From a bacterium UBA3734 (lineage in GTDB: Bacteria > Bacteroidota > Bacteroidia > Bacteroidales > Bacteroidaceae), in NCBI GenBank assembly GCA_002372575.1, contig DFHC01000006.1, forward strand, positions 1 through 11,966: DNA of 11,966 nucleotides, in the 5' to 3' direction. A program made the translations under genes and the position numbers. Shown in pieces: positions 5,596-11,966 of this stretch (positions are counted from its first letter, which is position 1; each line of letters opens with the position of its first letter). Below the pieces are notes generated by a model. It saw only the letters and a list, made by a program, of their open reading frames with translations. It had not been told where the DNA came from and made no database searches.

Positions 5596-8550
5596 ATGAA
5601 AACATTTAGATATTTAGGGCTGGTTCTCTGCTTTTTGATAAGCATGGGTAGTTACGCCGTGGAGGTAACCATCGGTGATCTGAAATATACACTGAATGGT
5701 ACAGAAGCGTATGTGAGCGGCTATACAGGAAACCCAACGGATGTAATAATTCCCGCAACGATAGAGTCGGAAGGACAGACTTTCAAGGTGACGAAAATCT
5801 CGTCCAAAGCATTTTTTTGTTGTACTTCACTTACAAGTGTAAGATCTGTAGGTGAAAACCTAAAATACATAGGTAATAATTATGATGCTCAAGGATGTTT
5901 CGAGTATTGTACGTCACTCGAATCTGTGTATTTTCCAAGTGTAACTAATATTGGAGCTTATGCTTTCGAAAATTGTACTTCCTTACCTTACATTGTTCTA
6001 CCGTCTGGATGCACAATTGGTGGAAATGTGTTTCAAGGTTGTAGTCGTCTCCAAGCCATCATCTATTTAGGGAACCAAACTAATAAGGGAGGGTCGAACG
6101 CCACCGTATATAACGTAAACAACATGGTGACCTGGAGCGAGAACAGCTTTGCCTATTCTGGCAGCGCGCCTACGCCGACATTCACCAACAATTTGCCTAT
6201 GGGATTTCAGGCCTATACCAATGCAGCACAGGGGAATTTGGAGAAGAACGTGGGCGAATACAACACTACCGTGCCTATTACGTTCGCCAATACCGAACAG
6301 ACATTCACGGTGAATATCCCTTTCAAATATACCATCACCCCCATCACACTGACAGCACAGGTGAAGAATGCGACGAAAGTGTATGGTGAGGCCAACCCGA
6401 AGTTTGAGTCGGTGTATTCGGGTTTCATCACGGGCGAGGATGCATCGGTCATTACCACGCAGGGCACCTATTCCACCTCGGCTACGACAAAGAGCGACGT
6501 GGGCAACTATGGCGTAACACAGTCGGGAGCAGTGGCGAAGAACTACGTGTTCAACTACAAGAGCGGCACACTGGCCGTGACAAAGGCACCGCTGACCATG
6601 ACACCGCGCGACAAAACAATGACCTACGGCGACGCGCTGCCAACGTTCGACGTTGACTATGCAGGACTGAAGAACAGTGAATCGGCACCCGTGTGGATTT
6701 CCCAGCCAACCATCACCACCTCGGCCACTTCATTGAGTAATGCCGGAACGTATCCCATTACGATTAGTGGAGGTGTAGCCAAGAACTATGATGTGACATT
6801 TAAGAAAGGTACTCTGACCATCAACAAGGTTCTGCTAATAGCCACGACAAAGGATGCAACCCGTGTCTATGGCGATGATAACCCAGACTTTGAGATGACC
6901 TATTCAGGCTTAAAAAATGGAGAAACTGCACCTGTGTGGACTGTCGCGCCAACCTTTGCCACACCAGCCTCAAAGACAAGTCCTGTTGGAGTCTATGGCA
7001 TTACCGTTACTGGCGGTGAAGCCCAGAACTATATGGTGCAATTTGTGAACAATGGTAAGTTGACCGTGACCAAAGCACCCCTGACGGCAAGAGTTCGCTC
7101 CATGAGCAGACTTCAAGGAGAGTCAAATCCCACTTTCGTCATAGACTATGAAGGATTCAAAAACGGGGAGACCGCGCTTGCATTGACTGAAGAGCCTATT
7201 GCCACCACGACGGCAACGCTGTATAGCCGCCCGGGTACTTATCCCATCACCATCTCTGGTGGTATTGCTATGAATTATGACTTCATTTACGTAAATGGTA
7301 CGCTTACAGTACTCCCGAAAGAGGAGCCAGGAGATCCCACAGATAACATGCTGACATTGAGTAGCATATCAGGCAATAAAAGAACGCAGGTAGTCCTGCC
7401 TGTTGGTTTGAAGAACGACAAGCAAATCACTGGCCTGCAACTCGACCTTTACTTACCCGATGGCGTAACCGTTGCCACGAACAGCAAGGGAAAAATGCTG
7501 ATTTCCACCACCGACCGCATGGAGGGCACTTACAGCATTTCGAGCAGTCAGATGGATGGCTTTGTGCGCATTCTGGGCTATTCGGCTGACGGCGACGCCT
7601 TCTCGGGCAACAGCGGTGACATCCTGAACGTGACGCTGAACATCGCCGACAACGTGGCTGATGGTAACTACACGATACGCGTCAAGGACATCGTGCTTTC
7701 CGACGTGAACAGCACGGAGTATCATCCTGCCGATGCAGGTGCTACGCTGACCGTGAAGAGCTACGTGCTGGGCGACGTGGACAACAGCGGAGCCATCAAT
7801 ATCAACGACGTGGTGTGCATCATCAACCATATTTTGAACCGACAGGTCGGCACGTTCATTGCCGAGGCTGCCGACGTGGATGGCAGCGGCACGATTAACA
7901 TCAACGACGTGGTAACGCTCATCAACCGCTACATATTGCACAAGAGCAGTGCGCCCGTTCTGCTTGCTCCAGCTCTTGCTGGCATTACAGACGACAACTA
8001 TCTGCATCTGGCTACTATCAGCCTGAAGCCCGGCGAGACGAAGGAGATAGAAATGATTCTGACCAATGGCAATGCCGTGGCTGCCGTGCAGGGCAATGTC
8101 AAGTTGCCCGAGGGCGTGTCGTTTGTGACGAAGAGCAATGGCCGTTTAGACGTGAAGAATATCGACAGTCGCAGCGAGGACTTCACGCTCTCATGTGCCC
8201 TTCAGGAAGATGGCTCGATGACTTTTGCCCACTATTCGGCAGACGGCTTCACCTATGACGGAAGCGATGGCGGTATTTTCACGTTCAAGGTGAAGGCCGA
8301 CGAGAATGCCGTGGCTGGAAACTACAACGTGAACCTGAGCGACGTCGTTTTGTCTATCAACGGTGTCGGCTATGAATTGACAAATCGCACGAGTACCCTT
8401 ACTGTTGGAAACGGAACAACGGGAATCCGTTCGATTGACAATTCACCATTAACAACTGACAGTTGGTACACCATCGACGGCAAGAAGCTCGCGGGCGAGC
8501 CGAAGGAGAAAGGGATTTACATTTATAAAGGTAAAAAAGTAAAAAGGTAA
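5596..8550 (+). CDS. BspA-like secreted protein with LRR, MBG, cohesin-like and dockerin modules
   Basis: The 984-residue protein has a signal peptide (residues 1-21, ending GSYA). Residues about 60-160 hold BspA-type (LRR_5) leucine-rich repeats with the AF..CTSL pattern (KAFFCCTSL, CFEYCTSL, AFENCTSL). Four MBG modules follow at about 248-330, 331-411, 412-493 and 494-573, each with a K-D/N-A-T-.-V-YG.-.P.F opening and an AKNY...GTL.V end. A cohesin-like beta-sandwich spans about 585-721. A type I dockerin-like pair spans 726-782, with calcium loops D727-D738 (DVDNSGAININD) and D760-D771 (DVDGSGTININD). A second cohesin-like domain spans about 797-937. The tail WYTIDGKK...KGIYIYKGKKVKR (957-984) is typical of Bacteroidales secreted proteins. 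BspA relatives act in adhesion and surface binding, so that role is inferred here. The 5' third, with the LRRs, is more AT-rich than the dockerin part, suggesting mosaic assembly. A strong terminator follows directly. Confidence 0.9.
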   Translation: MKTFRYLGLVLCFLISMGSYAVEVTIGDLKYTLNGTEAYVSGYTGNPTDVIIPATIESEGQTFKVTKISSKAFFCCTSLTSVRSVGENLKYIGNNYDAQGCFEYCTSLESVYFPSVTNIGAYAFENCTSLPYIVLPSGCTIGGNVFQGCSRLQAIIYLGNQTNKGGSNATVYNVNNMVTWSENSFAYSGSAPTPTFTNNLPMGFQAYTNAAQGNLEKNVGEYNTTVPITFANTEQTFTVNIPFKYTITPITLTAQVKNATKVYGEANPKFESVYSGFITGEDASVITTQGTYSTSATTKSDVGNYGVTQSGAVAKNYVFNYKSGTLAVTKAPLTMTPRDKTMTYGDALPTFDVDYAGLKNSESAPVWISQPTITTSATSLSNAGTYPITISGGVAKNYDVTFKKGTLTINKVLLIATTKDATRVYGDDNPDFEMTYSGLKNGETAPVWTVAPTFATPASKTSPVGVYGITVTGGEAQNYMVQFVNNGKLTVTKAPLTARVRSMSRLQGESNPTFVIDYEGFKNGETALALTEEPIATTTATLYSRPGTYPITISGGIAMNYDFIYVNGTLTVLPKEEPGDPTDNMLTLSSISGNKRTQVVLPVGLKNDKQITGLQLDLYLPDGVTVATNSKGKMLISTTDRMEGTYSISSSQMDGFVRILGYSADGDAFSGNSGDILNVTLNIADNVADGNYTIRVKDIVLSDVNSTEYHPADAGATLTVKSYVLGDVDNSGAININDVVCIINHILNRQVGTFIAEAADVDGSGTININDVVTLINRYILHKSSAPVLLAPALAGITDDNYLHLATISLKPGETKEIEMILTNGNAVAAVQGNVKLPEGVSFVTKSNGRLDVKNIDSRSEDFTLSCALQEDGSMTFAHYSADGFTYDGSDGGIFTFKVKADENAVAGNYNVNLSDVVLSINGVGYELTNRTSTLTVGNGTTGIRSIDNSPLTTDSWYTIDGKKLAGEPKEKGIYIYKGKKVKR
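6337..7314 (+). repeat. Four tandem MBG modules inside the BspA-like gene
   Basis: Each unit is about 81 residues. Shared positions include YG...P.F near the start, Y.G(L/F)KNGE in units 3 and 4 (KNSE in unit 2), T.P....G.Y.IT.(S/T)GG in the middle and NY.......G.LTV at the end. The units differ enough at DNA level to be old duplications; unit 3 (6829-7074) is noticeably more AT-rich than unit 2. Confidence 0.85.
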
Positions 8551-8560
8551 AAATCTAGAA

Positions 8561-8593
8561 ATCGGAATCGCAAACTATGCGGTTCCGATTTTT
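8561..8593 (+). terminator. Rho-independent terminator of the BspA-like gene
   Basis: ATCGGAATCGC (8561-8571) pairs with GCGGTTCCGAT (8579-8589) over 11 positions with one T-G wobble and a seven-base loop, followed by a T run to 8593. It starts 10 bases after the TAA at 8548-8550. Confidence 0.93.
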
Positions 8594-8700
8594 ATTCCAT
8601 CGACATCTGGCGAAGGTAACCATGCAGGGTTACGTTATCCTGTTCGCTGTGCGAAAGAGTCCCTGTTTTTTGTATTTTCGTAAAAAGAAATCGCTTTCTT

Positions 8701-8732
8701 TTTGTTCGCTTACGCGAAATTTTGTAATTTTG
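8701..8732 (+). promoter_or_regulatory. Promoter of miaA
   Basis: TTTG (8701-8704), 20 bases, then TAATTTTG (8725-8732), a full match to the Bacteroidetes consensus. It sits 21 bases before the ATG at 8754, giving a very short leader, and argues against any start codon further upstream. Confidence 0.75.
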
Positions 8733-8753
8733 TGGGCGAAAAACGTCGATGTG

Positions 8754-9692
8754 ATGCAGAAAATGCTGACAATCATAGGGCCGACGGCCAGTGGAAAGAC
8801 GCAGTTGGCGGCGGCGGTGGCGGCGAGGCTGCACAGGCAGGGCCAGGAGGCGGAAATCCTGAGCGGCGACTCGCGGCAGGTGTATCGCGGCATGACCATC
8901 GGCACGGGAAAAGACCTCGCCGACTACGTGGTGGACGGCTATCGTGTGCCGTATCATCTCATCGACATCTGCGACGCGGGTACGAAATACAACCTCTTCG
9001 AGTATCAGCGCGATTTCCTCGCGGCCTACGAGCAGGTGCGGCGCAGGGGAGCACTGCCGATTCTCTGCGGTGGCACGGGGCTCTACGTGGAGTCGGTGCT
9101 GAAGGGCTACAAGCTGTCGCCCGTGCCGCAAAACCAGGCGCTGCGCGACGAGCTGGAGGGCCGGTCGCTCGACGAGCTGACCGAGATGCTCGTGGAACTG
9201 AAGCGGCAGACGGGCTCAACGATGCACAACCAGACCGACGTGGATACGGCGCAGCGAGCCATCCGCGCCATCGAAATCGAGACCTACAACTTGCAGCATC
9301 CCACGCCGGAGCGCGAGTTTCCGGCCATCGAGTCGAAAATTTTCGGCATAAGCATCGGGCGCGAGGCGCGTCGCGAAAAAATCACCCGACGCCTGCGCCA
9401 GCGGCTCTCCGAAGGGATGATCGAGGAAATAAAAGGGCTGCTCGGGCAGGGCATCGCCGCGGAAGACCTGATTTACTATGGTCTGGAATATAAATATGTG
9501 ACGGAGTACGTTGTCGGACAGACAACTTTCGACGAAATGTTCAGCCGTCTGGAAATTGCCATCCACCAGTTTGCCAAGCGGCAAATGACGTGGTTTCGGG
9601 GCATGGAGCGTCGCGGATTCACGATTCACTGGATCGACGCAGCGCTGCCGATGGAGGAGAAAATAGCGAGGGTGATAAGCCTCACCCCCTAA
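8754..9692 (+). CDS. miaA: tRNA dimethylallyltransferase
   Basis: The 312-residue protein transfers a dimethylallyl group to N6 of A37 in tRNAs that read codons starting with U, the first step to (ms2)i6A. The P-loop GPTASGKT is at residues 9-16. SGDSRQVYRGMTIGTGK follows, holding the conserved aspartate and the DSRQVY...IGT signature, and GGTGLYVESVL matches the substrate-channel motif. YYGLEYKYVTEY and QFAKRQMTWFRG near the end correspond to the conserved G.EY and (Y/F)(A/S)KRQ.TW.R motifs. An in-frame ATG at 8577 lies inside the preceding terminator and upstream of the promoter, so ATG 8754 is chosen; ATG 8763 is also possible. The last codons (SLTP, then TAA) run into a C-rich intergenic repeat. 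Confidence 0.95.
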   Translation: MQKMLTIIGPTASGKTQLAAAVAARLHRQGQEAEILSGDSRQVYRGMTIGTGKDLADYVVDGYRVPYHLIDICDAGTKYNLFEYQRDFLAAYEQVRRRGALPILCGGTGLYVESVLKGYKLSPVPQNQALRDELEGRSLDELTEMLVELKRQTGSTMHNQTDVDTAQRAIRAIEIETYNLQHPTPEREFPAIESKIFGISIGREARREKITRRLRQRLSEGMIEEIKGLLGQGIAAEDLIYYGLEYKYVTEYVVGQTTFDEMFSRLEIAIHQFAKRQMTWFRGMERRGFTIHWIDAALPMEEKIARVISLTP

Positions 9693-9716
9693 CCCCCTCC
9701 CCAAAAGGGAAGGGGG
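9681..9716. repeat. C/G-rich palindromic intergenic repeat, copy A
   Basis: CCCCCTCCCC (9693-9702), loop AAAA, then GGGAAGGGGG (9707-9716) forms a ten-position stem with one mismatch. On the minus strand a T run follows. With the preceding CTCACCCCCTAA it resembles the reverse complement of copy B at 9759-9790. Such CCCCTCCCC-type palindromes are widespread between Bacteroidetes genes. The miaA stop codon lies inside this copy. Confidence 0.8.
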
Positions 9717-9758
9717 AAAAAAGGGATTCTGAGGTGTAAAAATAAGTAGTAATTAAAT

Positions 9759-9790
9759 CCTCCCCTCCCTTTGGAGGGGTTGGGGGAGGC
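9759..9790. repeat. C/G-rich palindromic intergenic repeat, copy B, inverted relative to A
   Basis: CCCCTCC (9762-9768), loop CTTT, GGAGGGG (9773-9779) is a perfect seven-base hairpin. An outer arm, CCTCCCC (9759-9765) with GGGGAGG (9783-9789), offers an alternative pairing. It lies 42 bases after copy A in the opposite orientation, so the two copies can also pair with each other. Confidence 0.8.
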
Positions 9791-9808
9791 TGTAAATTGT
9801 AAATTGAG

Positions 9809-10750
9809 ATGATGAGCGAAGTAAACGGAAAATGGGGCATCCTATACTGCCCGAAGTCGGGATTTTTGAGCTCGCCGCAGAAACGGTGGGAGAAGATTGA
9901 GCGTTGCCTCAAGGCCGAGGGCATCGCGTATGATTTTGTGCAGAGCGAGAACTCGGGCAGTGTCGATAGGCTGGTGAAAATGCTGATTGCCAACGGCTAC
10001 AAAACCATCGTTATCGTGGGTGGCGACTCGGCACTGAACGACGCCGTGAACTGCCTGATGCAAATCGACCAGCAGAAGCGCAGCGAGATTGCTCTGGGCG
10101 TGATTCCCAACGGCATCATGAACGATTTCGCCCACTTCTGGGACATGAAGGAAGACGACGTGGAGCAGAACGTGAAATGGCTGAAGGCGCACCGCGTCAG
10201 GAAAATCGACCTCGGCTGCATCCGCTACACGAACAAGGACGACGAGAAATGCCGCCGCTACTTCCTCAACTGCATCAACGTAGGCCTCATTGCCACCATC
10301 ATGAACCTGCGACGGCAGACGCGCCACTATTTCGGCTCGCGCACGCTGTCGTTCTTCACCTCGTTTATTTTGCTGATTTTCCAGCGTCTGGACTACAGAA
10401 TGCACCTGAAAATCAACACCGACGAAATCAAGCGCAAGGTCATGACCGTTTGCATCGGCAATGCGCTGGGCTACGGCCAGACGCCGAACGCCGTGCCCTA
10501 CAACGGCTGGCTCGACGTTTCGGTGGTCTATCACCCTGAAATGACGCAGCTTTTCGAGGGCATCTACCTCTTCGTGCGCGGAAAATTCCTCAACCATCGC
10601 TCGGTGCATCCCTATCGCACGCGGAAGGTGGAGGTGCTGAAGGCCGACCACGCCATGGTGGGCATCGACGGACGCATGATGAACACGCCCGTGGGCGCGT
10701 TCACCGTTAGCGTGGAGCAGGAGGTCATCAATTTCCTCGTGCCGAGCTGA
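9809..10750 (+). CDS. Diacylglycerol kinase family lipid kinase, divergent motif
   Basis: The 313-residue protein has the DAGK catalytic fold of YegS/DgkB-type lipid kinases: an N-terminal nucleotide-binding part (WGILYCPKSG, residues 8-17; TIVIVGGDSALNDAVN near 66-81; GVIPNGIMNDFA near 97-108) and a C-terminal beta-sandwich (IGNALGYGQTPNAVPYNGWLDVSVVY; VGIDGRMM). These enzymes phosphorylate diacylglycerol, sphingoid or related lipids at the membrane using ATP. The usual GGDGT..E reads GGDSALND here, and the usual P.GT.NDFA reads PNGIMNDFA, so the nucleotide-binding signature is altered. Substrate and activity are therefore uncertain. ATG codons at 9809 and 9812 are both usable. It follows miaA after 116 bases of repeats without a visible promoter, so it may be read from the miaA promoter. 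Confidence 0.85.
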   Translation: MMSEVNGKWGILYCPKSGFLSSPQKRWEKIERCLKAEGIAYDFVQSENSGSVDRLVKMLIANGYKTIVIVGGDSALNDAVNCLMQIDQQKRSEIALGVIPNGIMNDFAHFWDMKEDDVEQNVKWLKAHRVRKIDLGCIRYTNKDDEKCRRYFLNCINVGLIATIMNLRRQTRHYFGSRTLSFFTSFILLIFQRLDYRMHLKINTDEIKRKVMTVCIGNALGYGQTPNAVPYNGWLDVSVVYHPEMTQLFEGIYLFVRGKFLNHRSVHPYRTRKVEVLKADHAMVGIDGRMMNTPVGAFTVSVEQEVINFLVPS

Positions 10751-10792
10751 TTCTTATCTGTTTTTCTTTATTCGAGACTGTCGGAAGCCTTG

Positions 10793-11966
10793 TCAGAATT
10801 CGAGGATGAGCGTTTGGCGGGGTGAGAGCGGAAGGTCGCGGCTGAGGTCGTATTTCTGACCTGTGACCACGTCTGTGGCATGGCGTTGCGGATGGTCTTC
10901 GTCGAACAGTTCCTTGTAGCGGCCGACTTCGAGCACGGTGGGTTGCGAGGTGCCGTTGAGAATGGTCATCACGGTGTTACGATGCCAGCGGCGGGCGAGC
11001 ACGTAAACGCCCTTCCAAGGGCAGAACTGCGTCTGATAGCCGCTAATGATGGTTTCGTTGCCATTGCGCCAGTGGAGCAGTCGCGAAAGCCAGGTGAACA
11101 TCGCCTGTTTGGCTGCGCTGCGTCCTTCGGCGGTGAAGCAGTTGTGCTGGTCGCCCGCGAAGCCGCCCGGGAAGTCTTTGCGCACATGGCCGTCGGTGAC
11201 TTCCTTCGTGCCGTTCAGCAGGATTTCGGTGCCGTAGTAGAGCTGTGGCGTGCGATTCATCGTGAGCAGCAGGGCGAGCGCCTGTTTCAGCAGGAGCGTG
11301 TCTTGTCCGTTGCCGAGGAAGCGGTCGGTGTCGTGGTTTTCAATGAAGGCCATCACGCTCTTCGGGTCTTCGTAGAGATAGTCATAGACGAGCGAGTTGT
11401 AGATGCGGTTGTAGCCGTGCCACCAGTCGTCGGTTTCCTCGCGTTTCGCTTGGTTGAGCTTGTCGTAGAACGAGAAGTCCATGACGGTGGGCAGATGGGA
11501 GTTCAGCGTCGAGAGTTTCGAGTCCTTCTGCCAGGCGGCGGTGTAGGGCGGCTCGGTCACCCAGGTTTCGCCCACGGTGTTGAAATTGGGATATTCCTCG
11601 CCGAGGCGTTGCATCCACTCGGCCATCGCCTTGCGGTCGGCGTAGGGGTAGGTGTCCATGCGAATGCCGTTGATGCCTATGGTTTCAATCCACCAGATGG
11701 AGTTTTGGATGAGGTAGTTGAGCACGTGCGGATTGCGCTGGTTGAGGTCGGGCATCGTGGGCACGAACCATCCGTTGGTGGATTCGCTGAGGTCGATTTC
11801 CGAGGCGTAGGGGTCTAAGACGGGTGTGAGTTTGTAGCTGGTGAGGCTGTAGGAGTGCTGGAGTTCAGTCGTGTCAGTCGTTTCTTTCAAATTCAACCAG
11901 TCTTTCGACGGCAGGTCGGCGAGCCACGGGTGTTCGAGGCCGCAGTGGTTGAAAATCATGTCCATC
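10793..11966 (-). CDS. GH13 alpha-amylase family enzyme, SusA/neopullulanase-like (5' part missing)
   Basis: The frame stays open through the right edge, so the N-terminus is missing; 390 residues are visible from the methionine at 11963-11965. MDMIFNHCG is the first conserved GH13 region (normally D...NH). Counting from that methionine, the nucleophile is D104 in GIRMDTYPYAD, the acid/base is E133 in TVGETW and the third acidic residue is D212 in FIENHDTDR. FVPTMPDLNQRNPHV is the domain-B/MPKLN-like segment of cyclomaltodextrinases and neopullulanases. A small beta C-terminal domain ends in LPLSPRQTLILEF. The enzyme cleaves alpha-1,4 (possibly alpha-1,6) links in starch-derived oligosaccharides, probably in the periplasm as in SusA, but the signal peptide is outside the window. 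It converges with the lipid kinase gene; no strong terminator is seen in the 42 bases between. Confidence 0.9.
   Translation of the reverse strand, partial: MDMIFNHCGLEHPWLADLPSKDWLNLKETTDTTELQHSYSLTSYKLTPVLDPYASEIDLSESTNGWFVPTMPDLNQRNPHVLNYLIQNSIWWIETIGINGIRMDTYPYADRKAMAEWMQRLGEEYPNFNTVGETWVTEPPYTAAWQKDSKLSTLNSHLPTVMDFSFYDKLNQAKREETDDWWHGYNRIYNSLVYDYLYEDPKSVMAFIENHDTDRFLGNGQDTLLLKQALALLLTMNRTPQLYYGTEILLNGTKEVTDGHVRKDFPGGFAGDQHNCFTAEGRSAAKQAMFTWLSRLLHWRNGNETIISGYQTQFCPWKGVYVLARRWHRNTVMTILNGTSQPTVLEVGRYKELFDEDHPQRHATDVVTGQKYDLSRDLPLSPRQTLILEF

Noticed and set aside
8577..8753. A longer miaA start at 8577 adding 59 residues
   Set aside because: The extension starts inside the previous gene's terminator loop and spans the miaA promoter (8701-8732); MiaA proteins normally begin a few residues before the P-loop, as with ATG 8754.
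9681..9790. The C/G-rich repeats as a CRISPR array or a pair of ordinary terminators
   Set aside because: There are only two inverted copies with no regular spacers, and neither hairpin has a proper T run on the plus strand where miaA would need it.
10751..10792. A terminator between the lipid kinase and GH13 genes
   Set aside because: A T run is present (10760-10765) but no convincing hairpin precedes it on the plus strand, and no good stem is visible for the minus strand.
11440..11530. The LSTLNSHLPT segment in the GH13 protein as a translated intergenic repeat
   Set aside because: Similar NS.LPTVMDF wording fits the normal SusA-like sequence around this loop and there is no tandem repetition at DNA level.
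10880..11818. A 312-codon plus-strand open frame opposite the GH13 gene
   Set aside because: It is antisense to a frame with all GH13 catalytic residues, and its product is low-complexity (V/A/G/E/H-rich) with no family match.

Overview
The window looks like a chromosomal segment of a Bacteroidales bacterium, most likely Prevotella or a close relative. The evidence is: several promoters of the Bacteroidetes type (TTTG, 18-20 bases, then TAnnTTTG); a BspA-like secreted protein with MBG modules; a short C-terminal tail (WYTIDGKK...KGIYIYKGKK) common in secreted proteins of that group; a SusA-like GH13 enzyme; and an HU / COX24-like / RNase G cluster. No rRNA, tRNA, CRISPR array, transposase or phage gene was seen.

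Layout, left to right. (1) 1-176 is the 3' end of nuoN (complex I), followed after 32 bases by a secreted GH27 alpha-galactosidase (209-1687). A strong two-way terminator lies between this gene and the convergent RNase G gene. (2) 1749-3852, minus strand, is a likely operon: HU-type DNA-binding protein, a 29-residue COX24/AURKAIP1-like basic protein (3440-3529), then ribonuclease E/G. It has a clear promoter upstream of HU and a long inverted repeat just before rng. (3) 4064-4471, minus strand, is a DUF4332 helix-hairpin-helix protein with its own promoter and terminator. (4) 4614-8593 is an accessory block: a near-consensus rightward promoter, about 330 bases of hairpin-rich leader with no convincing gene, two unrecognised AT-rich small genes, and a 984-residue BspA-like surface/secreted protein (LRR, four MBG repeats, cohesin-like, dockerin, cohesin-like, tail) closed by a strong terminator. 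(5) 8701-10750 is miaA (tRNA dimethylallyltransferase) with its own promoter, then a pair of inverted C/G-rich palindromic repeats, then a diacylglycerol-kinase-family gene with an altered nucleotide-binding signature. (6) 10793-11966, minus strand, is the C-terminal part of a SusA-like GH13 amylase/neopullulanase whose start is off the right edge.

Functionally this is mostly core housekeeping (respiration, RNA decay, tRNA modification, nucleoid) with two carbohydrate-active enzymes and one accessory adhesin-like cassette inserted between the DUF4332 gene and miaA. The least explained parts are the structured leader at 4646-4978 and the two small genes after it, followed by the cohesin-plus-dockerin architecture of the large protein. 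No well-defined new defence or mobile system is visible.
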